Made by a program: the position numbers and the translations under genes. Under the pieces are notes generated by a model that was given only the letters and a program-made list of their open reading frames with translations, did no database searches and was not told the DNA's origin. Of a stretch of 36,726 nt of DNA, positions 17,423 to 25,339 are shown piece after piece. The first letter of the stretch is position 1. Each line of letters opens with the position of its first letter. The stretch comes from Rhodobacteraceae bacterium PARR1. Its GTDB lineage: Bacteria > Pseudomonadota > Alphaproteobacteria > Rhodobacterales > Rhodobacteraceae. Location: contig NKIT01000021.1 of the NCBI GenBank assembly GCA_002256185.1, forward strand, positions 1 through 36,726, given 5' to 3'.

Positions 17423-17465
17423 CGTCGCATCCGTCCATACCGTATTTCCGGATGCGGCGGTTTTC
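17423..17465 (+). terminator. Rho-independent terminator closing the rhamnoside operon
   Basis: CGTCGCATCCG and CGGATGCGGCG form an 11-bp stem with one U-G pair and a loop of about 15 bases, then G and TTTT. It begins 5 bp after the ATPase stop, so it ends the GH78-ABC operon before the next regulator gene. Confidence 0.7.
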
Positions 17466-17546
17466 GCTTCCTGTTATGCGCCGCGCAGATTTATCATCCG
17501 CAGCGGCAGGCCCCTGCGGCCCTGCGTCAGGAAGGGGACCGTTCCG

Positions 17547-18596
17547 TTGGCCGAGAGCGTTTTCCATCAACCCCCTGTCGTGCCCTCTGGCGCGGCCTTC
17601 TATCCTGTGACGGATACTGGACCGGCGCGGAAATATGCTTTCCTCGTGGTGCCGGGGTTCACGCTGCTGGCGTTTTCGTCGGCGGTCGATCCGCTGCGGA
17701 TTGCAAACCAACTGGCGCAAAAGCCGCTGTATCACTGGCGCACGTTTTCCGAGGATGGCGCACCAGTGCCCAGTTCCAGCGGCATCCCCATCGTCGTGGA
17801 CAGTGAGATCACGCAAATGGACCGCGACACGACGCTGCTGGTCTGTTCGGGCAACCATGCTACCGCCATTGCCGGGCCCAAGGGCATCGCCGCGCTGCAA
17901 CGCCATTCGCGCTTTGGTGGCACGGTGGGCGGCATCTGCACCGGGGCGATGTCGCTGGCAAAGGCGGGGCTTCTGGCCGACACCCGCTTTACCCTGCACT
18001 GGGAAAACCAGCCGGGCTTTCGGGAAACCTTCCCGCACCTCACCCCGTCTGAGCAGCAGTTTGAGATGGACGGCCGCGTGATGACCTGCGGCGGCGGCGC
18101 GGCGGCGACCGACATGATGCTGTCGATCATAACGCGAGACCATGGCCCCCACTTTGCCGCCATCGTGTCCGAGATGTGCTTGCGCCATGTGATGACCGGG
18201 ACCGAGCGGTCCCAGCGCAGCGCCATCGGTGCGATCATCCAGTCGCGCAATCCGGGGCTGATTTCCATCGTCGGCCTGATGCTGGAAAATCTGGAGCAAC
18301 CCTTGCCGATGGAAGACCTTGCCGCATCGGCGGGCTATTCGCGGCGGCAGATTGAACGCACGTTCAAAGCCAGCCTTGGCATGACCCCGGCCAGCTATTA
18401 CCGCAAGCTGCGGCTGGATCATGCCCGCGCCCTGCTGGCCACCACGGATATGAGCCTGACCGAAATCTCCACCGCTTGCGGGTTTGAATCGGTGTCGCAT
18501 TTTTCCAAGGTGTTCAAATCGCAGTTCGGCTGCGTGCCATCCAAACACGCCTCGCGCCAGACGACGCGTGAGGTTGGGCGCGAATTGGTGCGTTGA
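17547..18596 (+). CDS. GlxA family transcriptional regulator (DJ-1/PfpI-like domain plus AraC-type HTH)
   Basis: The N-terminal domain (about 30-200) resembles the DJ-1/PfpI amidotransferase fold, with FLVVPGFTLLAFSSAVDPLR and the elbow GGICTGAMSLAKAGLL. The C-terminal AraC-type double helix-turn-helix (about 240-335) includes MEDLAASAGYSRRQIERTFK and STACGFESVSHFSKVFKSQF. The start is taken as the TTG at 17547, which has an AGGGGA site about eight bases upstream and gives 349 residues; no ATG lies near the start of homology. Studied relatives (GbdR, CdhR, SouR) control use of betaine, carnitine or sarcosine. That makes the MttB-type gene about 8 kb away a possible target, but this is only a hint. 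Confidence 0.9.
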   Translation: MAESVFHQPPVVPSGAAFYPVTDTGPARKYAFLVVPGFTLLAFSSAVDPLRIANQLAQKPLYHWRTFSEDGAPVPSSSGIPIVVDSEITQMDRDTTLLVCSGNHATAIAGPKGIAALQRHSRFGGTVGGICTGAMSLAKAGLLADTRFTLHWENQPGFRETFPHLTPSEQQFEMDGRVMTCGGGAAATDMMLSIITRDHGPHFAAIVSEMCLRHVMTGTERSQRSAIGAIIQSRNPGLISIVGLMLENLEQPLPMEDLAASAGYSRRQIERTFKASLGMTPASYYRKLRLDHARALLATTDMSLTEISTACGFESVSHFSKVFKSQFGCVPSKHASRQTTREVGRELVR

Positions 18597-18677
18597 TCGC
18601 GGCGGATTGTCGCCAAATCAGGCTCTGGCCGGATCGTATGGACGCGGTTAGCGTTCAAGATAACAGGGCAGGGGGAA

Positions 18678-19592
18678 ATGATGTTCGCAACACGGCTGGT
18701 TGCCGCAGGAATGGTCGTGCTGGGGCTGATGGTCCCCGCGCTGGCGCAGGAACGTGAGGTTCTGGGCTGGGGCCGTCTGGCCAGCAATGATGCCACCGGC
18801 GACGGGCAGGATCGGTGGCGGACAGGGTCATACAGCCTAAGCCTGCTGCGCGGACCGGAGTGGACAGGCACGTTGCCCACGCAACCCGGCGCGATTCTGG
18901 AATACCGTCTGCGGGCCGAGGCGATTGCCCCCGAAAGCCTGACCAAGGCCAATCCTGCGGATCGGCGCTATGTCGGGGCCTTGTCCTTTGGTCTTCACAG
19001 CCACTTCGATCTGCGCGGATATGAGGCGGCGGTGGGTCTGGATGTGATCGTGACCGGGCCGCAAAGCGGGATTTCGGCGATACAGGAACGCCTGCACGCA
19101 GCCCTTGACCTGCCCAAGCCCACGGTCACGGCGAACCAGATCGGCAACGACTCGCACCTGATGCTGAGCGGCGAGTTGGGGCGCAACATCGCCCTGTCCG
19201 GCACGGCAACTTTGCGCCCCTTTGTTGCGGCGCAACTGGGCGGGGAAACGCTGCTCCGCATGGGGGCGGATGTGACACTGGGGCGGTTCGGTCATGGTGG
19301 GCTGATGCTGCGCGATCCGGTGACGGGCCAGCGGTATCGTGGCGTGCGTGGCGAAACCGTGCCCGGCCTGTCGCTGGTGGCAGGGGCCGATGTGGCGCGG
19401 GTCTGGGACAGCCTCTATCTTCCGGCCTCTGGCGTTGGGGTGGAGCCCATCCGCAGCCGCGCACGGATTGGCGTGCACTGGCAGGGGGCCAAGGCGGATG
19501 TCTTTGGCGGGCTGACATGGCTTGGCCCGGAATTCCAAGGCCAGCGCGAAGGGCAGGTGCTTGGCTCTGTCGGCCTGCACATCAAGTTCTGA
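18678..19592 (+). CDS. LpxR-like lipid A deacylase family, outer-membrane beta-barrel
   Basis: A 304-residue protein with a signal peptide (1-23, ending PALA) and an alternating hydrophobic strand pattern that ends in IKF, typical of an outer-membrane barrel. The N-terminal GRLASNDATGDGQDRWRTGS and the later LSFGLHSHFDLRGYEAAVG resemble LpxR, in which an Asn-Asp pair near the N-terminus and a His are catalytic and a calcium ion is bound. LpxR removes the 3'-acyloxyacyl chain from lipid A. The similarity is by eye, so activity is inferred. Two adjacent ATG codons (18678 and 18681) follow a GGGGGAA site; either could start. Confidence 0.8.
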   Translation: MMFATRLVAAGMVVLGLMVPALAQEREVLGWGRLASNDATGDGQDRWRTGSYSLSLLRGPEWTGTLPTQPGAILEYRLRAEAIAPESLTKANPADRRYVGALSFGLHSHFDLRGYEAAVGLDVIVTGPQSGISAIQERLHAALDLPKPTVTANQIGNDSHLMLSGELGRNIALSGTATLRPFVAAQLGGETLLRMGADVTLGRFGHGGLMLRDPVTGQRYRGVRGETVPGLSLVAGADVARVWDSLYLPASGVGVEPIRSRARIGVHWQGAKADVFGGLTWLGPEFQGQREGQVLGSVGLHIKF

Positions 19593-19714
19593 CCGATGGC
19601 CTTTCCGGGCCGCGGCGAAAGCTGCCCGACTGTTGCCCTTTTGCTATAGCCGAAAGTCGGTGCTCCTGTTAACCTGTCTGCAATAAAGAAGAAAACGAGC
19701 AGGCTATACAGGAC

Positions 19715-20794
19715 ATGAAAACGGGCTCTCGGGGCACGTATGTCATCTCTTGGTCCCAAACCGAAGTGGACGGCGTGAAGGCCGCCCATCTGGATGTTCT
19801 GGCGGTTGGCGCGTCTTGGCGCTGGACTGGTGCGCCGGTGCGTGTGGATGGGCCGCAGAACGTGCTTCTGCTGGAAGATGGCGTGGGATCGGCAGAGATG
19901 CGGAAAAAAGCGTCGCGCATGGTGCGGCGTCTGGTCGGTGCGGCTGTAGGGGCTGCACCGTCCCCTGACGGCAGACCACCTCTGACCGAGATGGATGACC
20001 CCGAGGATGAGCGCGGCTTCATCGTCACGGACGGCCATCAAAGCTATGCGGTGACCTATATCCCCGTGCCCGATACGGGCGCGCGGCTTTTGCTGTTCGT
20101 GGGCGAATTGCCCCCGCCGGATCGGGATATGTGGGTGGTGCGCTCCAACATCGACCGGACCCAAACCTCGGGCGGGGCGCAATCGGCGGGCGGGGTGATC
20201 TGCTTTACACCCGATACGCACATCATGACCCCGGACGGGCCACGCCTGATCCAGATGCTGCGCCCCGGCGACCGCATCCTGACCAAGGACAATGGACCGC
20301 AGGACATCCTCTGGACCGCCAGCAAGCGCATGTCGGGCGCACGGCTTTACGCCATGCCCCACTTGCGCCCGATCCGGTTCCGCTCTGGCGCGTTGGGGTC
20401 GGGCCGTCCGGACGGGGATCTGATCGTGTCGCCGCAGCACCGCATGCTGATCGGCGGGGCGACCGCGCAATCGCTGTTCAATGCGCCCGAAGTGCTGGTC
20501 CGGGCCGAGGATTTGATCAACGACGCCTCAGTCATGGTTGATTTCAGCCTGACCGAGGTCACCTATATCCACATCCTGCTGGAACGGCACAACATCGTCT
20601 TTGCCAACGGCGTGGAAACCGAAAGCTTCCATCCATCGAACACCGCGCTGGATATGGTCGAAGATCGGCAACGCGCCGCCCTGTTGAACATCCTGCCCGG
20701 TATCGACGCCAATCCGCAAAGCTATGGCGATTATGCGCGGCGCAACCTTTCGGCGTCCGAAGCCGCGATCCTGCGGCATGACATGGCAGCATAA
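19715..20794 (+). CDS. Hint-domain protein of Rhodobacteraceae type
   Basis: The first about 155 residues are a conserved but unnamed region (KTGSRGTYVISWSQTEVDGV, then RKKASRMVRRLVGAAVG). A Hint (hedgehog/intein, Hint_2) domain follows: the presumed nucleophile Cys163 in VICFTPDTHIMTPDG, the SPQHRML block with His242, and the end block HNIVFANGVETESFHPS. Hint domains can cut the peptide bond before their first Cys, which here would free an N-terminal piece of about 17 kDa. There is no clear signal peptide or RTX repeat. The function is unknown; autoprocessing is inferred. The nearest AGGA lies too close to the ATG to be ideal, but the N-terminus is family-like. Confidence 0.85.
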   Translation: MKTGSRGTYVISWSQTEVDGVKAAHLDVLAVGASWRWTGAPVRVDGPQNVLLLEDGVGSAEMRKKASRMVRRLVGAAVGAAPSPDGRPPLTEMDDPEDERGFIVTDGHQSYAVTYIPVPDTGARLLLFVGELPPPDRDMWVVRSNIDRTQTSGGAQSAGGVICFTPDTHIMTPDGPRLIQMLRPGDRILTKDNGPQDILWTASKRMSGARLYAMPHLRPIRFRSGALGSGRPDGDLIVSPQHRMLIGGATAQSLFNAPEVLVRAEDLINDASVMVDFSLTEVTYIHILLERHNIVFANGVETESFHPSNTALDMVEDRQRAALLNILPGIDANPQSYGDYARRNLSASEAAILRHDMAA

Positions 20795-20809
20795 GCTGTC
20801 CGGGTGCTG

Positions 20810-20837
20810 TTGACTCCGCCCCAACCGGCTGTATAAG
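20810..20837 (+). promoter_or_regulatory. rpsD: Sigma70-type promoter candidate for rpsD
   Basis: TTGACT (20810-20815) and TATAAG (20832-20837) are separated by 16 bp, a near-consensus pair. Transcription would start near 20844, giving a leader of about 124 bases before the rpsD GTG. It is the best promoter match seen in the window. Confidence 0.65.
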
Positions 20838-20843
20838 CCCGCT

Positions 20844-20967
20844 CACTGTCCCGGTGCGATCCACCGGGGCTTTTCATTGGTGTTGGTGGCCCCCGCAAGG
20901 GGACAGCCTGTCGCCCCGGCAACGGGGAAAGGACAACGCCCTTCTGACATAACGAAGGAGATCAGCG
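20844..20967 (+). promoter_or_regulatory. Structured 5' leader of rpsD, possible autoregulatory element
   Basis: After the first hairpin come two stems closed by the same GCAA loop: CCCC-GCAA-GGGG (20891-20902) and CCCCG-GCAA-CGGGG (20914-20927), joined by a GACAG-C-CTGTC stretch. Then CCTTC (20940-20944) can pair with GAAGG (20954-20958), which covers the ribosome binding site. GGAAAGG (20926-20932) offers a partial competing partner for CCTTC. S4 is known to repress its own operon through leader RNA in E. coli and Bacillus, so feedback control here is plausible but not shown. Confidence 0.5.
20850..20875 (+). terminator. Terminator-like hairpin at the front of the rpsD leader
   Basis: CCCGGTG and CACCGGG form a 7-bp stem over a small loop, followed by GCTTTTC. 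It may simply end the upstream Hint-gene transcript. Because it lies a few bases after the predicted rpsD start site, it would also be the first structure of the rpsD mRNA and could act as an attenuator. Confidence 0.6.
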
Positions 20968-21588
20968 GTGACCAAACGCACCTCTGCCAAGTACAAGATT
21001 GACCGCCGCATGGGCGAAAACATCTGGGGCCGTCCGAAGTCCCCGGTGAACAAGCGTGAATACGGCCCCGGCCAGCACGGCCAGCGCCGCAAGAACAAGC
21101 TGTCGGATTTCGGCACCCAGCTGCGCGCGAAGCAAAAGCTGAAGGGTTACTACGGCGACCTGACCGAAAAGCAGTTCCGCAAGATCTATGGTGAAGCGGA
21201 ACGTGTGAAGGGTGACACCGGCGAAATGCTGGTCGGCCTGCTGGAGCGTCGTCTGGATGCGGTCGTCTACCGCGCCAAGTTCGTGCCAACCATTTTCGCA
21301 GCCCGCCAGTTCGTGAACCACGGCCACGTGACCGTGAACGGCCAGCGCGTGAACATCGCCTCTTACCGCGTGAAAGAAGGCGACATCATCGAAGTGCGCC
21401 AGAAGTCCAAACAGATGGCGCTGGTTCTGGAAGCCGTGGCTCTGACCGAGCGTGACGTTCCGGACTATCTGGAAGTCGACCACTCCAAGATGACCGCAAA
21501 GTTCGTGCGCACCCCCGGTCTTTCCGACGTGCCCTATCCGGTTCAGATGGAACCGAACCTTGTCGTGGAATACTACGCCAAGAACTGA
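20968..21588 (+). CDS. rpsD: 30S ribosomal protein S4
   Basis: S4 binds 16S rRNA early in small-subunit assembly and helps set decoding accuracy. The 206-residue length is standard. The N-terminus [20 protein letters not shown] and the S4 RNA-binding domain (about 95-160, [20 protein letters not shown] and [18 protein letters not shown]) are diagnostic. The start is GTG at 20968 with GAAGGAG seven bases before it. It stands alone rather than in the alpha operon, as is usual in alphaproteobacteria, and is followed by a strong terminator. Confidence 0.98.
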   Translation: MTKRTSAKYKIDRRMGENIWGRPKSPVNKREYGPGQHGQRRKNKLSDFGTQLRAKQKLKGYYGDLTEKQFRKIYGEAERVKGDTGEMLVGLLERRLDAVVYRAKFVPTIFAARQFVNHGHVTVNGQRVNIASYRVKEGDIIEVRQKSKQMALVLEAVALTERDVPDYLEVDHSKMTAKFVRTPGLSDVPYPVQMEPNLVVEYYAKN

Positions 21589-21611
21589 TTTCAGCCCGTC
21601 TTGGGCGAAGC

Positions 21612-21643
21612 GAGGCCCGCCGTTTGGCGGGCCTCTTGCTTTT
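21612..21643 (+). terminator. Strong rho-independent terminator after rpsD
   Basis: GAGGCCCGCC and GGCGGGCCTC form a perfect 10-bp stem over a GTTT loop, followed by TTGCTTTT. It lies 23 bp after the rpsD stop. Confidence 0.9.
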
Positions 21644-21690
21644 GTGCTATCGGACAACAAATTTTACCAAGGTTTTGGGGTTTGCGCGCG

Positions 21691-22221
21691 ATGTCGAGAA
21701 AACAGGATATGGAAGACCGGTTCGAAAAAGGGCTCTTCGCCTCGCGCTGGTTGATGGCGCCGATGTATATGGGTCTGGTCGTCGCGCTGGGGATGATGAC
21801 AGTGATCTTCCTGCGCGAACTGGTCTATTACGCGCCGCAGGTGCTGACCCTGTCGCCCGAAAAGACCATCCTTGTCGTGCTGACGCTGATCGACCTGACG
21901 CTGGCCGCGAATCTGCTGCTGATCGTGATGTTTTCTGGCTACGAAAACTTTGTGTCCAAGTTCGATTTCGACGCCGGGACCGACCGGCCCGACTGGATGG
22001 GCAAGGTTGATTTCGGCGGGCTTAAGATGAAGCTGATCGCCTCGATCGTGGCGATTTCGGGGATTCACCTGCTGAAACGGTTCATGGAGATTGGCGATCC
22101 CTCGACCGCGCCTGCCGATGACCGCACGCTGATGTGGTTGACGGTCATCCACCTGACCTTTGTGGTCTCGGGCGTGTTGATGGCGCTGATGGACTGGTTG
22201 CAAGCCAAGTCATCCAAGTAA
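21691..22221 (+). CDS. TIGR00645/UPF0114 family membrane protein (YqhA-like)
   Basis: A 176-residue inner-membrane protein with four predicted helices, at about LMAPMYMGLVVALGMMTVIF, TILVVLTLIDLTLAANLLLI, LIASIVAISGIHLL and VIHLTFVVSGVLMALMDWL. The N-terminal FEKGLFASRWLMAPMYMGL and the GYENFVSKFD segment are typical of YqhA-like proteins, whose function is unknown. The start at 21691 is the first sensible one; an in-frame ATG at 21709 (MEDRFEKG) is an alternative and may be the true one. The frame further upstream runs through the rpsD terminator and is not coding. Confidence 0.88.
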   Translation: MSRKQDMEDRFEKGLFASRWLMAPMYMGLVVALGMMTVIFLRELVYYAPQVLTLSPEKTILVVLTLIDLTLAANLLLIVMFSGYENFVSKFDFDAGTDRPDWMGKVDFGGLKMKLIASIVAISGIHLLKRFMEIGDPSTAPADDRTLMWLTVIHLTFVVSGVLMALMDWLQAKSSK

Positions 22222-22308
22222 GCGCCCGTTTGGAAAGCAGATCGGCAACAATCCACTGGCCTTGACCTGCCCACACGGCTAGAACCCGCTGGCGAAAGGG
22301 GACCAGAC

Positions 22309-23391
22309 ATGACCGACATCCGCCCGCAACCCGGCATCCTTGACATCGCCCTGTATCAGGGCGGCAAGGCGCATGTGGCGGGCGTGGCCAATGTGGTCAA
22401 ACTGTCCTCGAACGAGAATCCCTTTGGCGCGTCGGACAAGGCCAAGGATGCCTTTGCCCGCACCGTGCACAGCCTGCATCGCTATCCCTCGACCGATCAC
22501 ACATCCTTGCGTGATGCGATTGGCGATGTGCATGGGCTGGACCCCGACCGCATCATCTGCGGCGTCGGGTCGGATGAGATCATCACCTTCCTGTGCCAAG
22601 CCTATGCTGGCCCCAAGGATGAGGTGGTTTTCACCGAACACGGGTTCCTGATGTATCGCATCAGCACGCTGGCGGTGGGCGCAACGCCGGTTGAGGTGCG
22701 CGAACGCGAACGCACCACCGACGTGGACGCCATCCTTGCCGCCTGCAACCGCCGCACGCGGCTTGTGTTCCTTGCCAACCCGAACAACCCCACCGGCACC
22801 ATGATTTCCATGGCCGAGGTGGAGCGTCTGGCCGCGAACCTGCCCAAACAGGCGCTGCTGGTGCTGGACGGGGCTTATGCGGAATATGTCGAAGGGTTTG
22901 ACGGCGGTGCTGCGCTGGTGACACGTTCGGAAAATGTGTTCATGACGCGCACCTTTTCCAAAATCTACGGTCTGGGTGGCCTGCGGATCGGCTGGGGCTA
23001 TGGCCCGCGCGCGGTGATCGACGTGCTGAACCGTATTCGCGGCCCGTTCAACCTGTCCACCACCCAGCTTGAGGTGGCCGAAGCGGCGGTGCGCGATCAG
23101 GATTTCGTCAACCGTTGCCGCAACGACAACGCCCGCATGCGCCATTGGCTGGCCGAGGCGTTGGCGGAATTGGGCATCCCGTCTGACACCTCGATGGCGA
23201 ATTTCGTGCTGGCGCGGTTTGCGTCAAACGAAGAGGCAGAGGCTTGCGATGCCTTCCTGCAATCCCAAGGGCTGATCGTGCGCCGGGTGGCCAGTTACAA
23301 GCTGCCGCATTGCCTGCGGATCACCGTGGGGGATGAGGCGTCGTGCCGCCGCGTCGCCCATGCCATCGGTCAGTTTAAAGGCGTGAAATGA
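22309..23391 (+). CDS. hisC: Histidinol-phosphate aminotransferase
   Basis: HisC is a PLP-dependent class I/II aminotransferase that converts imidazole acetol phosphate to histidinol phosphate; related enzymes also transaminate aromatic keto acids. The 360-residue protein shows [11 protein letters not shown] near the N-terminus, NPNNPTGT for PLP and substrate contacts, VLDGAYAEY, and the PLP Lys218 in [17 protein letters not shown]. It overlaps the tyrC-type gene by 4 bp (ATGA). That pairing suggests a role in tyrosine or phenylalanine synthesis as well as histidine synthesis. Confidence 0.95.
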   Translation: MTDIRPQPGILDIALYQGGKAHVAGVANVVKLSSNENPFGASDKAKDAFARTVHSLHRYPSTDHTSLRDAIGDVHGLDPDRIICGVGSDEIITFLCQAYAGPKDEVVFTEHGFLMYRISTLAVGATPVEVRERERTTDVDAILAACNRRTRLVFLANPNNPTGTMISMAEVERLAANLPKQALLVLDGAYAEYVEGFDGGAALVTRSENVFMTRTFSKIYGLGGLRIGWGYGPRAVIDVLNRIRGPFNLSTTQLEVAEAAVRDQDFVNRCRNDNARMRHWLAEALAELGIPSDTSMANFVLARFASNEEAEACDAFLQSQGLIVRRVASYKLPHCLRITVGDEASCRRVAHAIGQFKGVK

Positions 23392-24335
23392 CCGCGCCGA
23401 TTTATGACCGCGTGGCCCTGATCGGGCTTGGCTTGATTGCGTCCAGCATGGCGCTGGCGATCCGGCAGAACGGTCTGGCGCGGGAAATCACCGGCCATGC
23501 CAAATCGGCTGAGACCCGCGCGACGGCGCTGGACATCGGGTTGTGTGACCGCGTGTTCGAGTCGGCAGCCGATGCGGTCGAAGGCGCTGATCTTGTGGTC
23601 CTGTGCGTGCCGGTGGGGGCGATGGAAGATGTCGCCCGCGCCATCGCGCCGAAGTTGAAAGCCGGGGCCTGCGTCACCGACGTTGGTTCCGTCAAGCGCG
23701 CGGTGATCGAGGCGGTGGGTCCGCATCTTCCCGCCGATGTGGCCTTTGTGCCGGGTCACCCGCTTGCCGGGACGGAACATTCCGGGCCAAGATCGGGTTT
23801 CGCGACGCTGTTCCAAAACCGCTGGTGCCTTTTGACCCCGACCGCGCAATCCACGCCTGACGCCATCGCCCGCCTGCGCGCGCTGTGGGAAGGTATGGGT
23901 GCCAATGTCGATGAGATGGACGCCGACCACCACGACCTCGTGCTGGCCGTGGTGTCGCATACGCCGCACCTGATCGCCTATACGATGGTGGGTGTGGCCG
24001 ATCACCTGCGCCGCGTTTCGAACTCTGAGGTGATCCAGTATTCCGCATCCGGTTTCCGTGACTTCACCCGGATTGCGGCATCCGATCCCACGATGTGGCG
24101 CGATGTGTTCCTGACCAACAAGGATGCAGTTCTGGACATCCTTGGCCGCTTTACGGAAGAGCTTTTTGTTTTGCAGCGTGCCATCCGCATGGGCGACGGC
24201 GTGCAACTTCACGAGTATTTCACCCGCACCCGCGCCATCCGTCGCGGGATCATCGAGGCTGGGCAAGACACCGCAGCGCCGGATTTCGGCCGCGTGGCTC
24301 CCTCCTCAGGTGGTGGCGGTGGAAATCCTGCCTGA
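23388..24335 (+). CDS. tyrC: Prephenate/arogenate dehydrogenase
   Basis: This 315-residue NAD(P)-dependent enzyme of tyrosine synthesis oxidatively decarboxylates arogenate or prephenate. The N-terminal Rossmann motif is [19 protein letters not shown] (about 8-26). The catalytic part carries [11 protein letters not shown], the substrate motif [13 protein letters not shown], and [13 protein letters not shown] with its conserved His. The glycine-rich tail ([10 protein letters not shown]) is probably a flexible end. It is coupled to hisC upstream, which could supply the transamination step, and its stop shares a base with the extensin-like gene start, so the three genes look co-transcribed. Whether arogenate or prephenate is preferred cannot be told. 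Confidence 0.93.
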   Translation: MTAPIYDRVALIGLGLIASSMALAIRQNGLAREITGHAKSAETRATALDIGLCDRVFESAADAVEGADLVVLCVPVGAMEDVARAIAPKLKAGACVTDVGSVKRAVIEAVGPHLPADVAFVPGHPLAGTEHSGPRSGFATLFQNRWCLLTPTAQSTPDAIARLRALWEGMGANVDEMDADHHDLVLAVVSHTPHLIAYTMVGVADHLRRVSNSEVIQYSASGFRDFTRIAASDPTMWRDVFLTNKDAVLDILGRFTEELFVLQRAIRMGDGVQLHEYFTRTRAIRRGIIEAGQDTAAPDFGRVAPSSGGGGGNPA

Positions 24336-25339
24336 TGCGCCGCGTCACGGCGCTGGCCGTGTCCGTTTTGCTGTCCTGTGCCGCAGGGGCCGGGGCAGAG
24401 GCGCCGATGACCTCGCTGCGGCCCCAGCCCAATCCGGGCTATACAGCCTTGCCGCCCGTGACCACGGTCACCACGGAAAACACCGCTGAACCCGGCGCGT
24501 TGCGGCCCCGTCCGCGTCCGGCGGTCACTGCTTTGCCCGCGGTGACCATGGTCACAACCGAAAACGAAGCCACCCCCGGCAGTTTGCGCCCGCGTCCACG
24601 TCCCGCAGGACTTGCACCCGAAGCCCCCGTCCGCATGGCGGTGATGGTGGCCAAGGCGGGCGCAGGCACTCTGCGTCCGATGCCGCGGCCGGATATGCTG
24701 TCAGCAATGCCCACGGCCAGCGCCGCCGCAATGCCCGCCGCTACGGCAGACGCCACGCCAGAGCAACGCCGCAACGGTGGCTTGTTCGGCGGGTTGTTCG
24801 GCGGCAACAAGAAACCGCCGCGCAGCACCGCGCCCGTTGCGGGGTCGGTCTGTGGCGATCCGGCGATCCGGGGGGAAGATGTCGCGCGCATCACCTCAAA
24901 GGTGCGGGGATGCGGCATTGAAGAACCCGTGCGTGTCACGTCGATTGACGGTATCCGCCTGAATTCGCCCGCCACCATCGATTGCAACACCGCCACGGCG
25001 TTGCGGACATGGATCGACCAAGGCCTGCGCCCCGCCTTCAAAGGGCGCGAGATTGTCGAGTTGCGCATCGCCGCAAGCTACATTTGCCGCCCGCGCAACA
25101 ACGTCAAAGGTAACCGCATCAGCGAACACGGGCGCGGCAAGGCCGTAGACGTGGCAGGCGTCGTGTTCTCCGATGGCAGCCTGATCACCGTCTCGGACAA
25201 TTACGCCAAGTTGCGCCGCCCGCATAAGGCCGCCTGCGGCATCTTTGGCACGACACTGGGCCCCGGTTCAGACGGGTATCACGAAGATCATCTGCATTTC
25301 GACACCGCCAGTTATCGCAGCGGCCCCTACTGCCGCTGA
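24335..25339 (+). CDS. Extensin-like C-terminal domain protein (M15-type fold) with proline-rich repeats
   Basis: A 334-residue exported protein. Residues 1-21 are a signal peptide; LLSC at 12-15 could also be read as a lipobox, so lipoprotein or periplasmic forms are both possible. Residues 28-120 hold a tandem proline/arginine-rich repeat of about 28 residues starting LRPRPRP. The extensin-like domain (about 171-334) has SEHGRGKAVDVAG with His265 and Asp272, and EDHLHFD with His319 and His321, matching the zinc motif of M15/LAS peptidases such as VanY. Cell-wall peptide cleavage is therefore plausible. It overlaps the tyrC stop by one base, and its 3' end overlaps the convergent DUF2125 gene by 13 bp. 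Confidence 0.9.
   Translation: MRRVTALAVSVLLSCAAGAGAEAPMTSLRPQPNPGYTALPPVTTVTTENTAEPGALRPRPRPAVTALPAVTMVTTENEATPGSLRPRPRPAGLAPEAPVRMAVMVAKAGAGTLRPMPRPDMLSAMPTASAAAMPAATADATPEQRRNGGLFGGLFGGNKKPPRSTAPVAGSVCGDPAIRGEDVARITSKVRGCGIEEPVRVTSIDGIRLNSPATIDCNTATALRTWIDQGLRPAFKGREIVELRIAASYICRPRNNVKGNRISEHGRGKAVDVAGVVFSDGSLITVSDNYAKLRRPHKAACGIFGTTLGPGSDGYHEDHLHFDTASYRSGPYCR
24416..24670 (+). repeat. Tandem 84-bp coding repeat in the extensin-like gene
   Basis: Two 84-bp units (24416-24499 and 24500-24583) and a diverged 87-bp unit (24584-24670) encode about 28 residues each. Each starts LRPxPxP, and the first two continue with TALPxVTxVTTEN. A fourth LRPMPRP follows. The repeat forms a proline-rich spacer between the signal peptide and the catalytic domain. 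Confidence 0.75.

Noticed and set aside
20968-21660. Long antisense frame over rpsD
   Set aside because: It mirrors a highly conserved ribosomal gene and crosses its terminator; no start signal was seen.
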